Positions 1 through 11,515 of a DNA stretch of 64,000 nucleotides are shown here, in pieces. Position numbers and translations under genes: made by a program. Origin of the DNA: Sesamum alatum. Taxonomy: Eukaryota > Streptophyta > Magnoliopsida > Lamiales > Pedaliaceae. How positions within the stretch are numbered: position 1 is the first letter of the stretch; each line of letters begins with the position of its first letter. The DNA is taken from positions 43,107,702 through 43,171,701 of the forward strand of contig JACGWO010000002.1 of NCBI GenBank assembly GCA_034509735.1, in the 5' to 3' direction. The notes beneath the pieces are model-generated. The model was not told the DNA's origin and searched no databases. It saw only the letters and a program-made list of their open reading frames with translations.

Positions 1-605
1 TCCACTGAACTGTTTCAAGGCATAAATCATCGGAGTATGAAACTCAACGAAAAATAATAAAAACTTACATTTAATGTAATGTTGTATAATGAATGATGTA
101 TTTACCAAATTTTATTATATAAAAGCATTCATTATACTATATATATGGTTGTTCCCTACGTATAAATCAAGAAAATACATTTTCACTTGCATGATTGTTC
201 TTGACAAATAAATATTAATTTGCAAGCTCTTTGAGCTTAAAAATGTGAAATTACAATGTAAATTATATAAAATCAATCATACTAGGAGTAGTAAAAAAGA
301 ATTACAATCAAATATTACATACATTGATAACATTTAAAAATTATTCACTATGTATTAATGTAATAAAAACCCAAAGCATGGAGTTTGACAAATTATGAAC
401 TCAATTTTCTTCTTATGTATATCAATTTTAATCAATCTATCTATCTATCTATATATATATTTTCTATGATTGTGATGGTTTTGTTTTTATACTCACGCAC
501 ACATTCAAGGTTCGAACATAAAATCTCCCACAGAGAAGTCTTATGCCCGAAGTAGTGGGTTGTTCCGCTAGGGACTGTGATGGTTCGTCTATTGACACAA
601 TATAT
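1..605. other. AT-rich region downstream of the pectin acetylesterase gene
   Basis: No coding region recognised. The stretch is AT-rich, with a short (CTAT)n/(TA)n microsatellite near 436-460. It includes the 3' untranslated region and terminator of the minus-strand gene that ends at 606, but I cannot place the poly(A) site. Confidence 0.5.
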
Positions 606-3289
606 CTATACCAATGTGTGCTCTTGTGGATCAAAAACGCGGTTGTGACAAGTTCGGTCACAAGGATAAGGGCAATCTCCCTTTTGGAACGGACTTCTGT
701 CGTAGAACCAATCTCCAACTGCTTTAGCAATTGTCTGCACGACATATCGATGTTCGTGGTGTCAATAAATGTCAAGAAACAAAGGGCAATATTTCAAAAT
801 TCAAAAGGGTGTTAGTGTAATGTTCGTATATTGGAAATAACACCAAAGAGAAAACGGATTGGATATTCTATTGCAAGCCCTATTTAATTTTCTACCCCAT
901 TCAACATACACACGCTATGTGTATAAAAAAATTTCCTAGATAAAATACATGATGTCATCTTTATATACGTCGCGTTTTTATGTTGAATGGAATAGAAGAT
1001 GAAATGGGGTTTGCAACAGAAAATCCAATCCGAGAAATAGGCGTAAATTTTTGACCTTGTTGTTTAACTTGGGGGAGTCACTTCTAAACCAGGTCTCCTG
1101 CATTTCAGTTTGGCAGTGTGCATAGCAAGAGTTGATGAAATACCCTCTCGACGTCGAGACGCCTAGTTCATACAACGCTCTGATAAACTCTAATCTGAAC
1201 CCTGAAAAACCCACACAACACACACACACACACAATCAACCGATGAAAATCATCAGCTTCGATTTCTCATGGCCTTTGCATATGAGTAAGTTTGGTTTAA
1301 CTTTTTGATCTTTTAACTCAACGTTCGCCAGAAACTGTTGAGATTCGGATAATTTGCATCAACAACGATTCAAATTTACCCAACGAGTGTATGGTACTAA
1401 CCTTGCATGGTTCGGAGTTGAATGGCCGAGCATTTGTTTATATCAGTCTTGCAGTTGTACCACGTCCCGTGTGGATCAGCAGCGCCAGGAGCCAAAATGT
1501 TCTTTATCTGGTTAAGATAGAATCGGATAAGTAGTCGAGCATTAACACTTCATTTCAAGCGATGTACTCAGGGAACTCTCTCCTACAGAAATACGAGTAC
1601 TCAAAATCCCAATGAAGGTTTATTTTGAGCATACAAATCAAGAACATTGTGAGTGTGGAATGTGATGTGTACTGACCTGCCATGAATCGTAGGCGGCGTT
1701 TATAATGAAAAGGGGTGTCCGAATTTCTCTTGCGACGTACTGTGGGAAAAAACACTGCAATTTTGGTGAAAAAATCAGCATGAGCTTAAGTTGTATAGTT
1801 ATGAAAGTTGAACTTCCTCCTACCAGACTTGGTTTCATTCTTGAGGTGCATGATCGGGGCAAATTCTTGGCCGATCCCTGCAGCCAAGGCAGCGAATATG
1901 TTAAGAAACGCAGAAATTATTTGCAAATTAAATGACGGAAGGAGGGAAAAGTAGGCGATGTTGTACATGAGTTGAGACCACGTCGTGATAGAAAGCTTCA
2001 ATGTGCTGTGCTCCAGAAACGTCCTTCCTGTTCCAAAAACGATCATCGTTAGTTTTGCTAACGATAACCATAGTTTCTTGCCGAGGTTAATGTTATTAGG
2101 TGTAGACGACGCTTACGTGTTAATGAAATAACCGGCATCTGAAAAGCACTTTACTTTGGTGCCCATGGGAAGGAGAGCCTTGAAGCTATCACAATGAAGA
2201 ATTGCTGTCAATCCGCCGGCTGAACATCCAGATAGAACAGCCTACAGGAAGCCAGAAATTGCTTTGATTTAGCAGAAGAAGTGAAATATTGCAACTATTT
2301 GGAGCAAGAATCAAAGCAAAACTTCATACGTTTTCAGCATTCTTCATGCCTTTTGCTAATAAGTCCTGCATAACGGCAAGAAACACCCTCGCCCCACGGT
2401 AGTGCAGTTTCGTGATCTGCTCATGTTTAACAAAATTGCAAAGTACTAAAAAACACAAGAGACGCATTGAAATTCAAAAGAACAACCATTAGTGTGATCC
2501 AACTTCAAAAGAACTTACAGGATTCACTGCTTCAGCGTCGCCAGTGAATGAAGCGCCATCACAGTATCTAACTTTAACTCGATTCCAGTTATAGAAATCT
2601 GGGAATTGACATTGGGACGATGTCGTTAACTCAGAGGCCGTGAAGTGGTATATGCACTAAGTACATGTACAATGATCCTGATATCCCCGTTTTGTTAACA
2701 TCAGAAGCGTACCAGGGTTAAAATTCGCCTTATTGTTCAAAATCCCAGAAAAAGCAAGCTGCTTATCCATGTACTTGGAGGAACCTAACCGGCTGTTCTT
2801 ACGGGCGAGGCAAGTCGTCACATTGTTGCACCATCCTCCCCCCTAGAGCAGCAAGATGATCAGGAAATCAGCTCATAAACACTAACAAAAAAGCAAACTT
2901 CAAGAGATATAGATCGAAACACATACGAATGCAACACAATTCAACCTTCATGCTAACATTCAGAACGGAACAAAAAGACGATACCTCCATGTGGACTAAC
3001 CAATTGTTAATGCCTGCTCCATATCCCTTGTCGAGATGGTACGCAGGCGGACTCCCGTCCAAGCAAACTGTAAAGATACGGCACAAAACAATATATATTA
3101 CCACATTGTACATCAAATCAACAAGAAAACAAAAAGGGCTAACCCCATAAGTTGGTGTTAATATTCTTTACCTGCTCCTTTTGCCACAGCACTCCGAACA
3201 TAAGTAATATTGACATAGAAGCTTTCAGTTCTCAGGACAATCAGCATAAACACAAGAATGTGCAAGCATTTCAGCAATCTTCCACTCAT
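606..3289 (-). CDS. Pectin acetylesterase (plant PAE, Notum-like), 12 coding exons, 398 aa
   Basis: Secreted cell-wall esterase that removes acetyl groups from pectin (CE13/PAE family). Exons on the minus strand, from splice signals: 3289-3172, 3067-2985, 2842-2713, 2598-2519, 2416-2330, 2241-2117, 2027-1967, 1877-1824, 1754-1677, 1507-1402, 1201-1056, 734-606. They join in frame to 399 codons including TAG, the usual family length. The N-terminus has a hydrophobic signal segment ([11 protein letters not shown]), then [13 protein letters not shown] and [10 protein letters not shown]. The nucleophile motif is SGCSAGGL. The other triad residues are probably Asp in NAAYDSWQ and His in [11 protein letters not shown]. 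The Cys-rich end ([11 protein letters not shown]) is also conserved. Start chosen as the ATG just before the signal peptide. The last intron (735-1055) contains a MITE. Family certain; which paralog is not. Confidence 0.95.
855..1032. mobile_element. MITE, copy 1, inside the last PAE intron
   Basis: About 178 bp with terminal inverted repeats of roughly 50 bp. The left arm begins GGATTGGATATTCTATTGCA and the right arm is the near-complement, ending in TGCAACAGAAAATCCAATCC. It fills more than half of the 321-bp intron 735-1055. A related copy lies at about 21004-21181. No clear target duplication was seen. Confidence 0.75.
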
Positions 3290-4117
3290 TATTGTCTGCT
3301 CATTTTCATATCAAAATTCACAACTTGCACATGGAATCAATAAATAAATTAAAGGGATTACGGGAGAAACGAATAAATCTATTCGATATCAATCACTACA
3401 AACTCCTTTGATTTTAATCTTTTATCCGTTCGAGCTGTACCATTGAAGGTCCACTACCGATGAGCAAGATTAAAGCTCGATTCAGCTCGACTAACTTAAA
3501 CCATCAACACTTCAAATACACTTTCAAGTCCACAAAAGATTCAAATCCAACCTAAATGATATGCTTTTAACTCGACTCGATTCATTTACGGCCACTCAAA
3601 GGTAAAGAAAAACAGAGAACAACACTGAGAAATGAAATAACACACTCTGTGGAGCAAAACAATAAATTCAAAGCAAAAGTTCTGAACTTTCTCCAAAAGC
3701 AGAATGATTACATTCCTTTCTTGAACATAAATTACATTTTCTTCATACGATTCTCTTTCACTCTTCATAGCGCAAACATGCACCTCAAAGAAACTATAGC
3801 AAATACAAGAAAATACAGAATCAGAAAATAAATGCTCAAAACAAACGCACCTTTAATCGAGAACTCTCCGAACTACGGCTACCCCAGTTCAGAACTTTGA
3901 TTCTTGGAGCTGAAACAACCTCAAAAACACCAAAAATAGGAAAGGAAAAAAAAAAAAACAAAAACAAAAGAAGCAGCAAAAACAGGGAAAATTAAGGATA
4001 TTAACTATAATAACAGCATTTTGAATAAGTGGGTTTTTTATATTTAGATGGGCAGAGAACACAAGAGGCGACCGACACTTATTCTTGAGTAAAAGTTTGC
4101 GTCTCTTGTGCATCGAG
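3290..4117 (-). other. 5' leader / probable untranslated intron of the PAE gene
   Basis: Lies between the PAE start codon and its TATA box. It contains several GCTCGA-type motifs (about 3430-3590) that resemble the dispersed CTCGAGCTCG repeat at 53.8-54.0 kb, and A-rich runs near 3945-3965. At about 800 bp it is long for a plant leader, so a 5'-UTR intron is likely, but I could not fix its borders. Confidence 0.4.
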
Positions 4118-4127
4118 TTTATATAGG
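4118..4127 (-). promoter_or_regulatory. TATA box of the PAE gene
   Basis: Minus-strand reading is CCTATATAAA, a good plant TATA box. Transcription would start near 4085-4095. It is the best match upstream of the PAE start codon on that strand. Confidence 0.6.
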
Positions 4128-5431
4128 TATTTTGTCCTTTTCAAATGGGTTGGCGGGTGAAGACAAGACCCGACCCGACCCGTATGGCATGAGAAAAAAT
4201 TGTCAAACAGCGACGAATCTTATCGGTATACGCGCTCCCGATGTGGAATGTGAAAGACGGATGGGAAAGTAGAGTGAGAAAGAAAACCTCAGAGAAAGTG
4301 AAATTTGGAATTGCATGCAACAGTTCCTTGGTTTCTGGTTTTTATCAATTATGTAATAATAAATTTATGTTCTATGCCAAAAATTAAAAAAAAAAAGAAA
4401 GAAAAATGCAGTGTTTGACATTTGTTAAATAAAGACATGGGTATTTAATATTCTTGACAAATGTTTTGTTTCATATTTAGAGTGTTTGGAATTATATGAA
4501 AAATGAAACTCGAGTTCAAACTTAGACATATATTATAAAATTATTTAATGTTACGCAGCACACTCGATATTTATGTATAAATATTTAAAAATTATAAAGA
4601 ATTAATTTATTTTATTGATGGATTGGTTATCAGTCACATGATAGCAGTTTGAAAACATAAATGTGTCATAAGTTGAAGTGTGTGCAAGTTTGAGGGGTAT
4701 TTTAGTCAATTTATTAAAAATATTGAAATTTACTATTATGATTGAATTTTATTGAATGGATGGAATGAATTAAAATGGTAAATTTAGTATTCAAATGTTG
4801 ATATAACAAGAAATTGAGTATTTTTCATTTATTACTATACAGATTAATTTCCTTGAATAGTTAGATTTTGCATAGTTACGTGTAGTAATCTCTGAATTTC
4901 ATTATGTGTTCATATCAATTGAATAGTATTGCAGTATTATAAGTCGTATTTAATATATTCCGACAGTTGAATGACTCGAATTTTCTATAATATATTAAAA
5001 TTATATCTAATTGATTTAAATACGTGTTTCATATCGATTGTATATGAAGAGTTTGAGCAGTTTAAAATTGTCAAATCTTATTCTCCTTAACAAGACGTCT
5101 TTTTCATAATTAAAACTGTAGAATTAATACGTCCCGCAATAATATAATGATCGAATTGCAAACAATATCATTGGAGCTCACATGTACAAATTAATTAATG
5201 AGGAGAATAATTAAAATAATTGAATATATATAGAGAGGTGGGGGTGGGGTGGGGGGGGTTAGTGATGTAGACTGACACGTGGGGGTGGCGGTGGTTTATT
5301 TAAGGAGAGCACTGCTCTTTGCATATGCCCCTTTTGGATCCCCATCACTCTGTTTGCATCCCACTTCAAAGTCTGCTTGTCTTTTTCTATGTAGTGGAAG
5401 TGGAGCCTCTTTTTGCACTCTCTCTTTTTTT
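4128..5431. other. Intergenic, with a G-rich promoter-like block
   Basis: No gene recognised. Mostly AT-rich. At 5237-5300 a G-tract is followed by GACACGTGGGGG (a G-box core, CACGTG) and TTATTTAAGG, then a mixed-composition segment to about 5425. This looks like a promoter plus the start of a transcript, but no ORF or known microRNA follows it. Confidence 0.4.
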
Positions 5432-5692
5432 AGAGTAAATTATATTGACACACTCTAATATTAGATTTAATTATACGAATATTTATTATCTTTAATAAAA
5501 TTACAGCTATATTTCTTTAGGTTGTCATTGTATTACAACTACATCCTCTATTTAAAAACAAAACTTACTTTAATACCTCTTGAAAATTATTACACTAACA
5601 CCTCTTAAGAAGTGTAGCTATAATTTTACAAAAAACATGAAGTATTTGTGTAATTAGACCTAATCTCATGGAGTGTCAATGTAATTTACTCT
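5432..5692. mobile_element. MITE with about 85-bp terminal inverted repeats
   Basis: Left end AGAGTAAATTATATTGACAC, right end GTGTCAATGTAATTTACTCT. The two arms stay complementary with mismatches for about 85 bp each, through the segment containing AAAATTACAGCTATA and its complement. 261 bp in total with no coding capacity. Superfamily not assigned. Confidence 0.8.
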
Positions 5693-6243
5693 TTACCTTT
5701 AACTTTCGAATGTGCTTTCTTATGTGAGGGTTGAGAAAAGATGATTCCCCCCTTTTTTCGTATATAAAAACTCACCACAAATCGATGGTTTTATCCTTCA
5801 AAAAGTTAAAATTTTGATGACTCTTTTGTTGGAAAGTTGATGAGTGAACTGAAATAAAACAAAATACAAAATTTAGAGAATAGAGATGATAAGATCGAAA
5901 AATGAAGATGGAGGACTAAAGTGAGTAAAAAATAATTATTTCTGATGTTACCCACAAATAAATTATATTTATATTTATAATGTGATTGTTTATTGCATAG
6001 AAAAGTGACACTCGGATGATGAGTATATACACGCTTTGATATAAAATCAGGTGTGTTCAATTAGTATGAACGAACCAACTCCTACCAGAAAATGATGTAT
6101 TTGATTTTTCTCTATTGATAAGAAAGTCGTGTTCTTAGTGAATTTGTAAGTGCTTTTGTAAGCGACTTATGATTACAAGAACATGTGATTGGTTGTGATA
6201 ACATTCGAAGTTATCGCTATTTGAATTTCTTTAGAAATAATAA

Positions 6244-6266
6244 TGATGATGATGATGATGATGATA
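6244..6266. repeat. (GAT)n microsatellite
   Basis: Short run of GAT repeats directly before MITE copy A1. Confidence 0.85.
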
Positions 6267-6279
6267 ATGACAATAATAG

Positions 6280-6761
6280 TAAATTACAGTAATTTCTTCT
6301 GAGATTCGACTAATTAAAAATATTTCCTCATTATTTGAAAATTATAAATACCCCGTTGATTTTATCATCCGTCTAACAATGGGCTCAGTTTGTTATCTCC
6401 CGTTAGGTTTTCATTCAGTTTTTGTGCTGAACCAACCAAAATGCTCGTTTGAATTATGAACTACAATTATTATTTTTCTAATATTTTTATATGAACTAAT
6501 ATGCCCACAATATTATTTACTTTACCCCTCTCAATTTTTTTTTTCAAACTTCTTTTAAAAAAATTCAGCAAAAGTAAAATAGCAATTTTCGACTCACCAT
6601 TTAGGGGTTATATAATTATTTTTTATTTGAAAAGGATGTTTGTAATTTTTCAAACAACGAGATGATATTCATAATTATGTCATACAATTAATCTCGTCTG
6701 GCTAAACCTAATTCAAATTAAAAAAAATTCTATGATGATGTTAGAGTTTAATGTAATTTAC
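6280..6761. mobile_element. MITE family A, copy A1
   Basis: Ends GTAAATTAC... and ...GTAATTTAC, with the internal signature 'ataattatg(c/t)ca' and a 'tttgtaatttttcaaacaa' motif shared with copies at 7521-7930 and 18074-18552. Non-coding. Diverged from the other copies. Confidence 0.6.
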
Positions 6762-6768
6762 TCATTGT

Positions 6769-6962
6769 GATATTGCAAATGAACAAATTAACCCATTATA
6801 AAAAATAATTGCAATTTACCTTCTCTTTTTTTAAAAAAAATAGAAAAATTCCTTCATGTCTAAGGGATAAATTACTTTATTTTAAAAAATAAAAAGAGAT
6901 AAATTGCTATTATTATTTTTTTCATGAGGAGTAATTTGCACATACCACGTATCACAGGGTAA
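6769..6962. mobile_element. MITE family B, copy B1
   Basis: Left part contains TGATATTGCAAATGAACAAA and GCAATTTACC; right part contains GATAAATTGCTATTATT and ends near TATCACAGGGTAA. The arms are inverted copies of each other. Related copies lie at 38582-38822, 58563-58786 and 60230-60440. It sits directly beside A1. Confidence 0.6.
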
Positions 6963-7520
6963 CTGGATTTTTTCCCAATGATGTTACTATAACAATCATA
7001 ACAATTTATGATCCACTACAAATACTAAGACAATAAACAAAAAAATATATATATTAATGAAATTCAAACTCAATATTTAATAATGTAATAAAAAAAAGTG
7101 TGTACTTTATTGCTTAAATTAAGCGTGATTGGCGTCACGAAATCATGTTAATTACATTTAGTTAAAAAGGGAAAAGTTCAATGATTTTTACTTAGATATT
7201 AAATTATTGGTGAAACCAAAAGCTTTGGTACATATTCAACATCACAATCAAATCATAATACAATGTTTGGTAGCACAGGAAATGACCACTTTTCTCAAAA
7301 TTGAGTGGTGCTATTAAAAGCTTTATCCTCTCTTTTGGATCCAATTAGTAGGATTAAGAATTGAACCCCAAACAAACGCGTCCAATCACCTTTAGGCTTT
7401 GGGTTTCCAATAAGGAAAAACAAGCCCAAATTTCAATGTTGATGCCGGGAGGCAAACGGGTCCACAATCATAATAATCTTTTCTTTCTTTCCCCAAAAAA
7501 AAGTATGAATAATTTTAAGC

Positions 7521-7930
7521 GTAAATTACAACTACCTTCCTTGAAATTTGACATAATTATAAATATTTCATCATTATTAGACAAATTATAAATATTCCTG
7601 AGATTTGTGATTTTTAATAAAAGACCTGAAATTGAGTATTTTGCCCTTAAAGTTTTAGTTAAAATTATAGAAAAATTAACCAAGGCGAATTTGCATTATT
7701 GCTACTCTGTGTAAAAGCTTAAAAAACCTCTCCTTACGCATTGTAGCTCAGAATTTTTTTAATAATAATTCATGTTGCATTAGGGCATTTTGGTCAGTTC
7801 ACCCATAAAAATGGATGGAAATGAGTTATTTGTTAGACGGTTACAAACTTCGGGGGTATTTGTAATCTTTCAAACAACAAGTGAATATTTGTAATTATGC
7901 CAAATTTCATGGGAGGTAGTTGTAATTTAC
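7521..7930. mobile_element. MITE family A, copy A2
   Basis: Begins GTAAATTACAACTACCTTCC and ends with the complement GGTAGTTGTAATTTAC. 410 bp. Both arms carry 'atttgacataattataaatatt' or its complement. Best preserved copy of the family in this window. Confidence 0.75.
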
Positions 7931-9037
7931 CCTAATTTTAACTTTGATCAATGACAAACAACATGTGTTTTCAAGATCATGAGTTGTTTACGAAATTTTG
8001 TTTGATTTGTAAGGTTGAGGTCTCATAATCATAAAGATTATGAATTCGAATCACATGGATATGGATATAAATCATTTGTACACTGGTTTATTGTTTCTTT
8101 GCCTCTCTCTCTCTCTCTCTCTTTTTTTTAAATAATTGGAAGCGATGAATTTTTATTAGTCGAAAGTAAAATGATTACATTCAGTCCTGTCGAGTGTCGA
8201 CTATCAATATCGAACAAAGACAATTATACAAACAATCATATCAATAATATCACATAAATTAACACCTAGCTATTACAACAGCAAATAATACATATTATAT
8301 AGTAGAAACAGCATCAACCCACGCAGGGGTTCGAACCCTTGTTTCGAAGTATGCATTTTTTGAATTAATGATGCATTGGCTCAATTTTTAAATTTGAATG
8401 CATTGAATAATATGATAAATCACAACTACATAAGCCGCATATAAAAGTATTTATAAATTATCCACCAACATAATTTTCATATATAAAGAGGAATCAAATC
8501 CATAATTATTTGACTGGAAATGATTCGTTCTTATCAACGTAATTACCAAATATTGAAAAAATGATTCGAACATAAAAAAGTTATCATTCTAAATTGCCAA
8601 AATAAACTTGTTGAGAATTGTTGCTGATTTCACAAGCATGAAAGAATCGCATTCAGCAAAAATGCGTTTAGCAAAACTTATGGTTTGGTAAATTTGAATT
8701 TGCTCAAAATTAACTATTAAAAGTTTGTAGTTTTGGTGTAATATTTATTGAGATATATACTCCATTGTAGAAATAAATACGTCCGGCGTGTTAATTGCAG
8801 GTCATATTTACTTGATTTTGTTTTTAAATTTTTAATCTACAATATTAAAATTGCTAATAATCATCATTATTCATGCTAGTGACGAGCCGATATTAAGAAA
8901 ATAATTATTTATCAATGTCAATTATAGCTCAAATCCTTCAAAAATGATGTTTTATTTTGCTAAAATTGCAATTATTCCCCATTACTATATATTAATTAAA
9001 TAATAAGAAACTTAGATTAGCAATATGCGGATATAAG
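7931..9037. other. AT-rich intergenic region
   Basis: No gene recognised. Contains a (TC)n microsatellite (8102-8122) followed by a T run. The segment GGTTCGAACC near 8329-8338 resembles a tRNA T-loop but has no tRNA around it. Confidence 0.4.
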
Positions 9038-9618
9038 TACAGTAAAACCTTTATAAATTAATAATCTTGGGACTATGAAATTTTATTAATTTAGAGAGAT
9101 ATTAATATATCGATAAATTAATATTTTATTAATTAAAAGAGAGACTTTTTAAAATTCAACAAATTTAGTACATATGTATTGAAAATAAATGAATTCATAT
9201 ATGTTTCATTGATTATATTCACGCATCAACCAATTCCGTGTAATTAATTAAATATATTCATGTATAATATCAATTCATTGTATACAATTAAATATTATAT
9301 TCATGGAACGCACGTATCAATTTATTGAAATTACTTAAATATACATATTTACATTAATTCGTTGCACTTAAATAACTATTATAGCTAATTAAATATATTC
9401 ATGCATAATGACTTTTTAATGGGATCTAATATTTATAAAGGGATTATTAATTTAGAGTTTTAATGGGACCTAATATTTATAAAGGGATTTTCCAAAAAAA
9501 TATTATCTTGTCGAATTTGATGATTTTTTACAAAGGTCCAAATTGAAACCAAAAGATTTTATTATTTTAGAGAGTTTATTAATTTATAAAGTATTAATTT
9601 ATAGAGATTTTACTTTAT
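9038..9618. mobile_element. Non-autonomous DNA transposon with AGTAAAACC-type ends
   Basis: Left end TACAGTAAAACCTTTATAAA followed by TTAATAATCTTGGGACTATG. Right end is the degenerate complement, TTAATTTATAGAGATTTTAC. I recall this end sequence as common in plant intergenic DNA. About 580 bp, non-coding, with internal direct repeats of 'taatgggacctaatatttataaagggatt' near 9418-9490. Confidence 0.6.
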
Positions 9619-9667
9619 AAATATTTAGGCGCATCATTTTTTTTATTTTAAATTATTAATTGCATTA

Positions 9668-9973
9668 TCTATACTATTATAAAAAAAAACTCTTTATCGT
9701 ACCAATTTTTGGATACCCAAATTTACCCTTTTTATTCATTTCTTTGCTTCAATTTTATTTTGGCCATATTAGTAATTTTATTTTATTTTATAATATCATA
9801 ATTATATATTTTTTTCTCTTAACTACCCACTTCTCCATATTTCTCTCTCCCCCTATTTCTTCATTTTATTACAATTTACAATTGCAATTTATTTTATTTT
9901 ATAATTTTTTTTTACCATCTCCCACCATAATTCTTTCTTATATGCTTGCGAGGTTCCGTACAACAACAACTAG
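9668..9973 (+). mobile_element. Short non-autonomous Helitron (H1)
   Basis: 5' end TCTATACTATTATAAAAAAA is preceded by host A (9667). 3' end is CTAG (9970-9973) followed by host T (9974), preceded by TGCGAGGTTCCGTAC. These are the Helitron hallmarks: 5'-TC, 3'-CTRR, insertion between A and T. 306 bp. Two relatives in opposite orientation lie at 21432-21720 and 21986-22275. Long ORFs inside it are only low-complexity sequence. Confidence 0.65.
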
Positions 9974-11515
9974 TTATATATGAAAAGACCATACATCTTC
10001 CACAAGACAAGACAATGGGTATGACTTGTGGTCCCCATAGGGAAAGACTCTTGTAGAAACATCGCTGCCAAGTGGCAAGATATGGTTGCTTACCAACACA
10101 TTAGGCCCTCCCTGGGGTTTTGTGTTACACGTAGATTTTTTATATTATAAAAAATTATACCTAATACTCTTATTTTTATTTTTATTTAATATATAGATTC
10201 TTTAATTAATAAAATTGATAGAATTTGTTGAAATCAATAAAAAAATTGAATGAAAATCTATTTTTGCCCTTGATTGACTTATTGTAGGTCAAATAAATAT
10301 TTTTTTAACCACCCTTATATATTTCACACACTTATGCATGTGAGTTTTACTTATATTTAACAAATAGTGTAATATATTTAATAAATTGGTAGTTTTACCA
10401 TTCAAGTGTTATTATATTAAATAATCATTAATTAATAAATAAATTAGATCGCTATATAAAAGCTTGTTTGAAACAATGACCGGTCGATTTTTTCGTGGAT
10501 TTTGGGCCGGGGCAGGCGAGTGGTAATATAGAAGAGAAAAGGATAATAACAATGGTGTCAAAATTAAGGTGTTTGTTCATTTCTATACATACAGGGCAAT
10601 TTTGTCTTTTTGATGTTTCAATTGTTTATGATTTTTATTTTTTATTTTTTTAGCCACTTATTATGGATAGAAAGATAAATTGATTACTTTTTTTAGAGGC
10701 TCTTGACATCTTTTATAAATAGGAGTACTAGGTGTAATTTTTTAAATCACAAGGGGTCTAGGTGATATTACACCAAATTTTGGGGGGAGGGAAGTGTAAT
10801 TATCCCTTTAAATTATAATTTAAATTAAATTAAATAAATGTGATTGTAAAACAACTTGTACTTATGCTTTTTTAAATTAAGATAGATGTTGTAAGTTGGT
10901 GAGAATGTGTTTATTGAAACTTAAATGCTTTTGTAAATAAGTTGAATTTTTTTACAATTTTTCCGCCATAACTATAATTTATATAATTCCAAAATTTCAT
11001 ATTCTCATAATGGCTAAAATTGGACACAAATGTCGCTTCCGACATGTGTCGATGTCTTGTCCATATTTGATACGTGTCCTATATTATATGAAATAATTTT
11101 TTGAAGTGTTCATATATTATACATTCCATGATTATTAAAATATAAATTCTATAAAATTATGTACACATATCGAGTGTGCGTGATAGCATAACTAAAACAT
11201 GAGGCATCAATCATTTAACTTCTATAAACACAACCATATTGCATAAATCCCTTTAAAATGAAAACTGGACTTGGGCCGAAATGAGCAGCCCATAAGACAA
11301 GCCCAGTCCAATCTGATCACACCCACTTAAAACCCAATACTGAAAACCTAAGGCCCACTTATTCGATCCAAAACAACCCTCTCACGGCGCTTGCCAACCA
11401 TAAGCACGTGACATTCACGTGCCTCATCCTAAGGGCAGCAAAATCCCACTCTCGCCGTTTCTCAACGGAAAACTGCCGTAGTATTCGAGACTCCGCTGAC
11501 GGATTTTGGAAGGCA
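9974..11515. other. Intergenic region upstream of the CCR4-type gene
   Basis: No gene recognised up to the 5' leader starting around 11.4 kb. About 10263-10343 resembles 51061-51155 ('ttgattgacttattgtaggtc' against 'ttgatttattgtaaatc'), so a dispersed repeat covers roughly 10.13-10.81 kb. CACGTG motifs near 11405 and 11416 lie just upstream of the next gene and may be promoter elements. Confidence 0.4.

Noticed and set aside
5290..5420. MicroRNA precursor hairpin
   Set aside because: Only a 7-bp stem (CCACTTC/GAAGTGG) is visible and no sequence matches a conserved plant microRNA I know.
8322..8345. Possible tRNA: GGGGTTCGAACCC looks like a T-arm
   Set aside because: No matching acceptor stem, D-arm or anticodon arm could be placed around it; the motif alone is a common palindrome.
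9660..9983. 107-residue plus-strand ORF
   Set aside because: Very AT-rich, made of Phe/Tyr/Ile/Leu runs, and lies inside Helitron H1.
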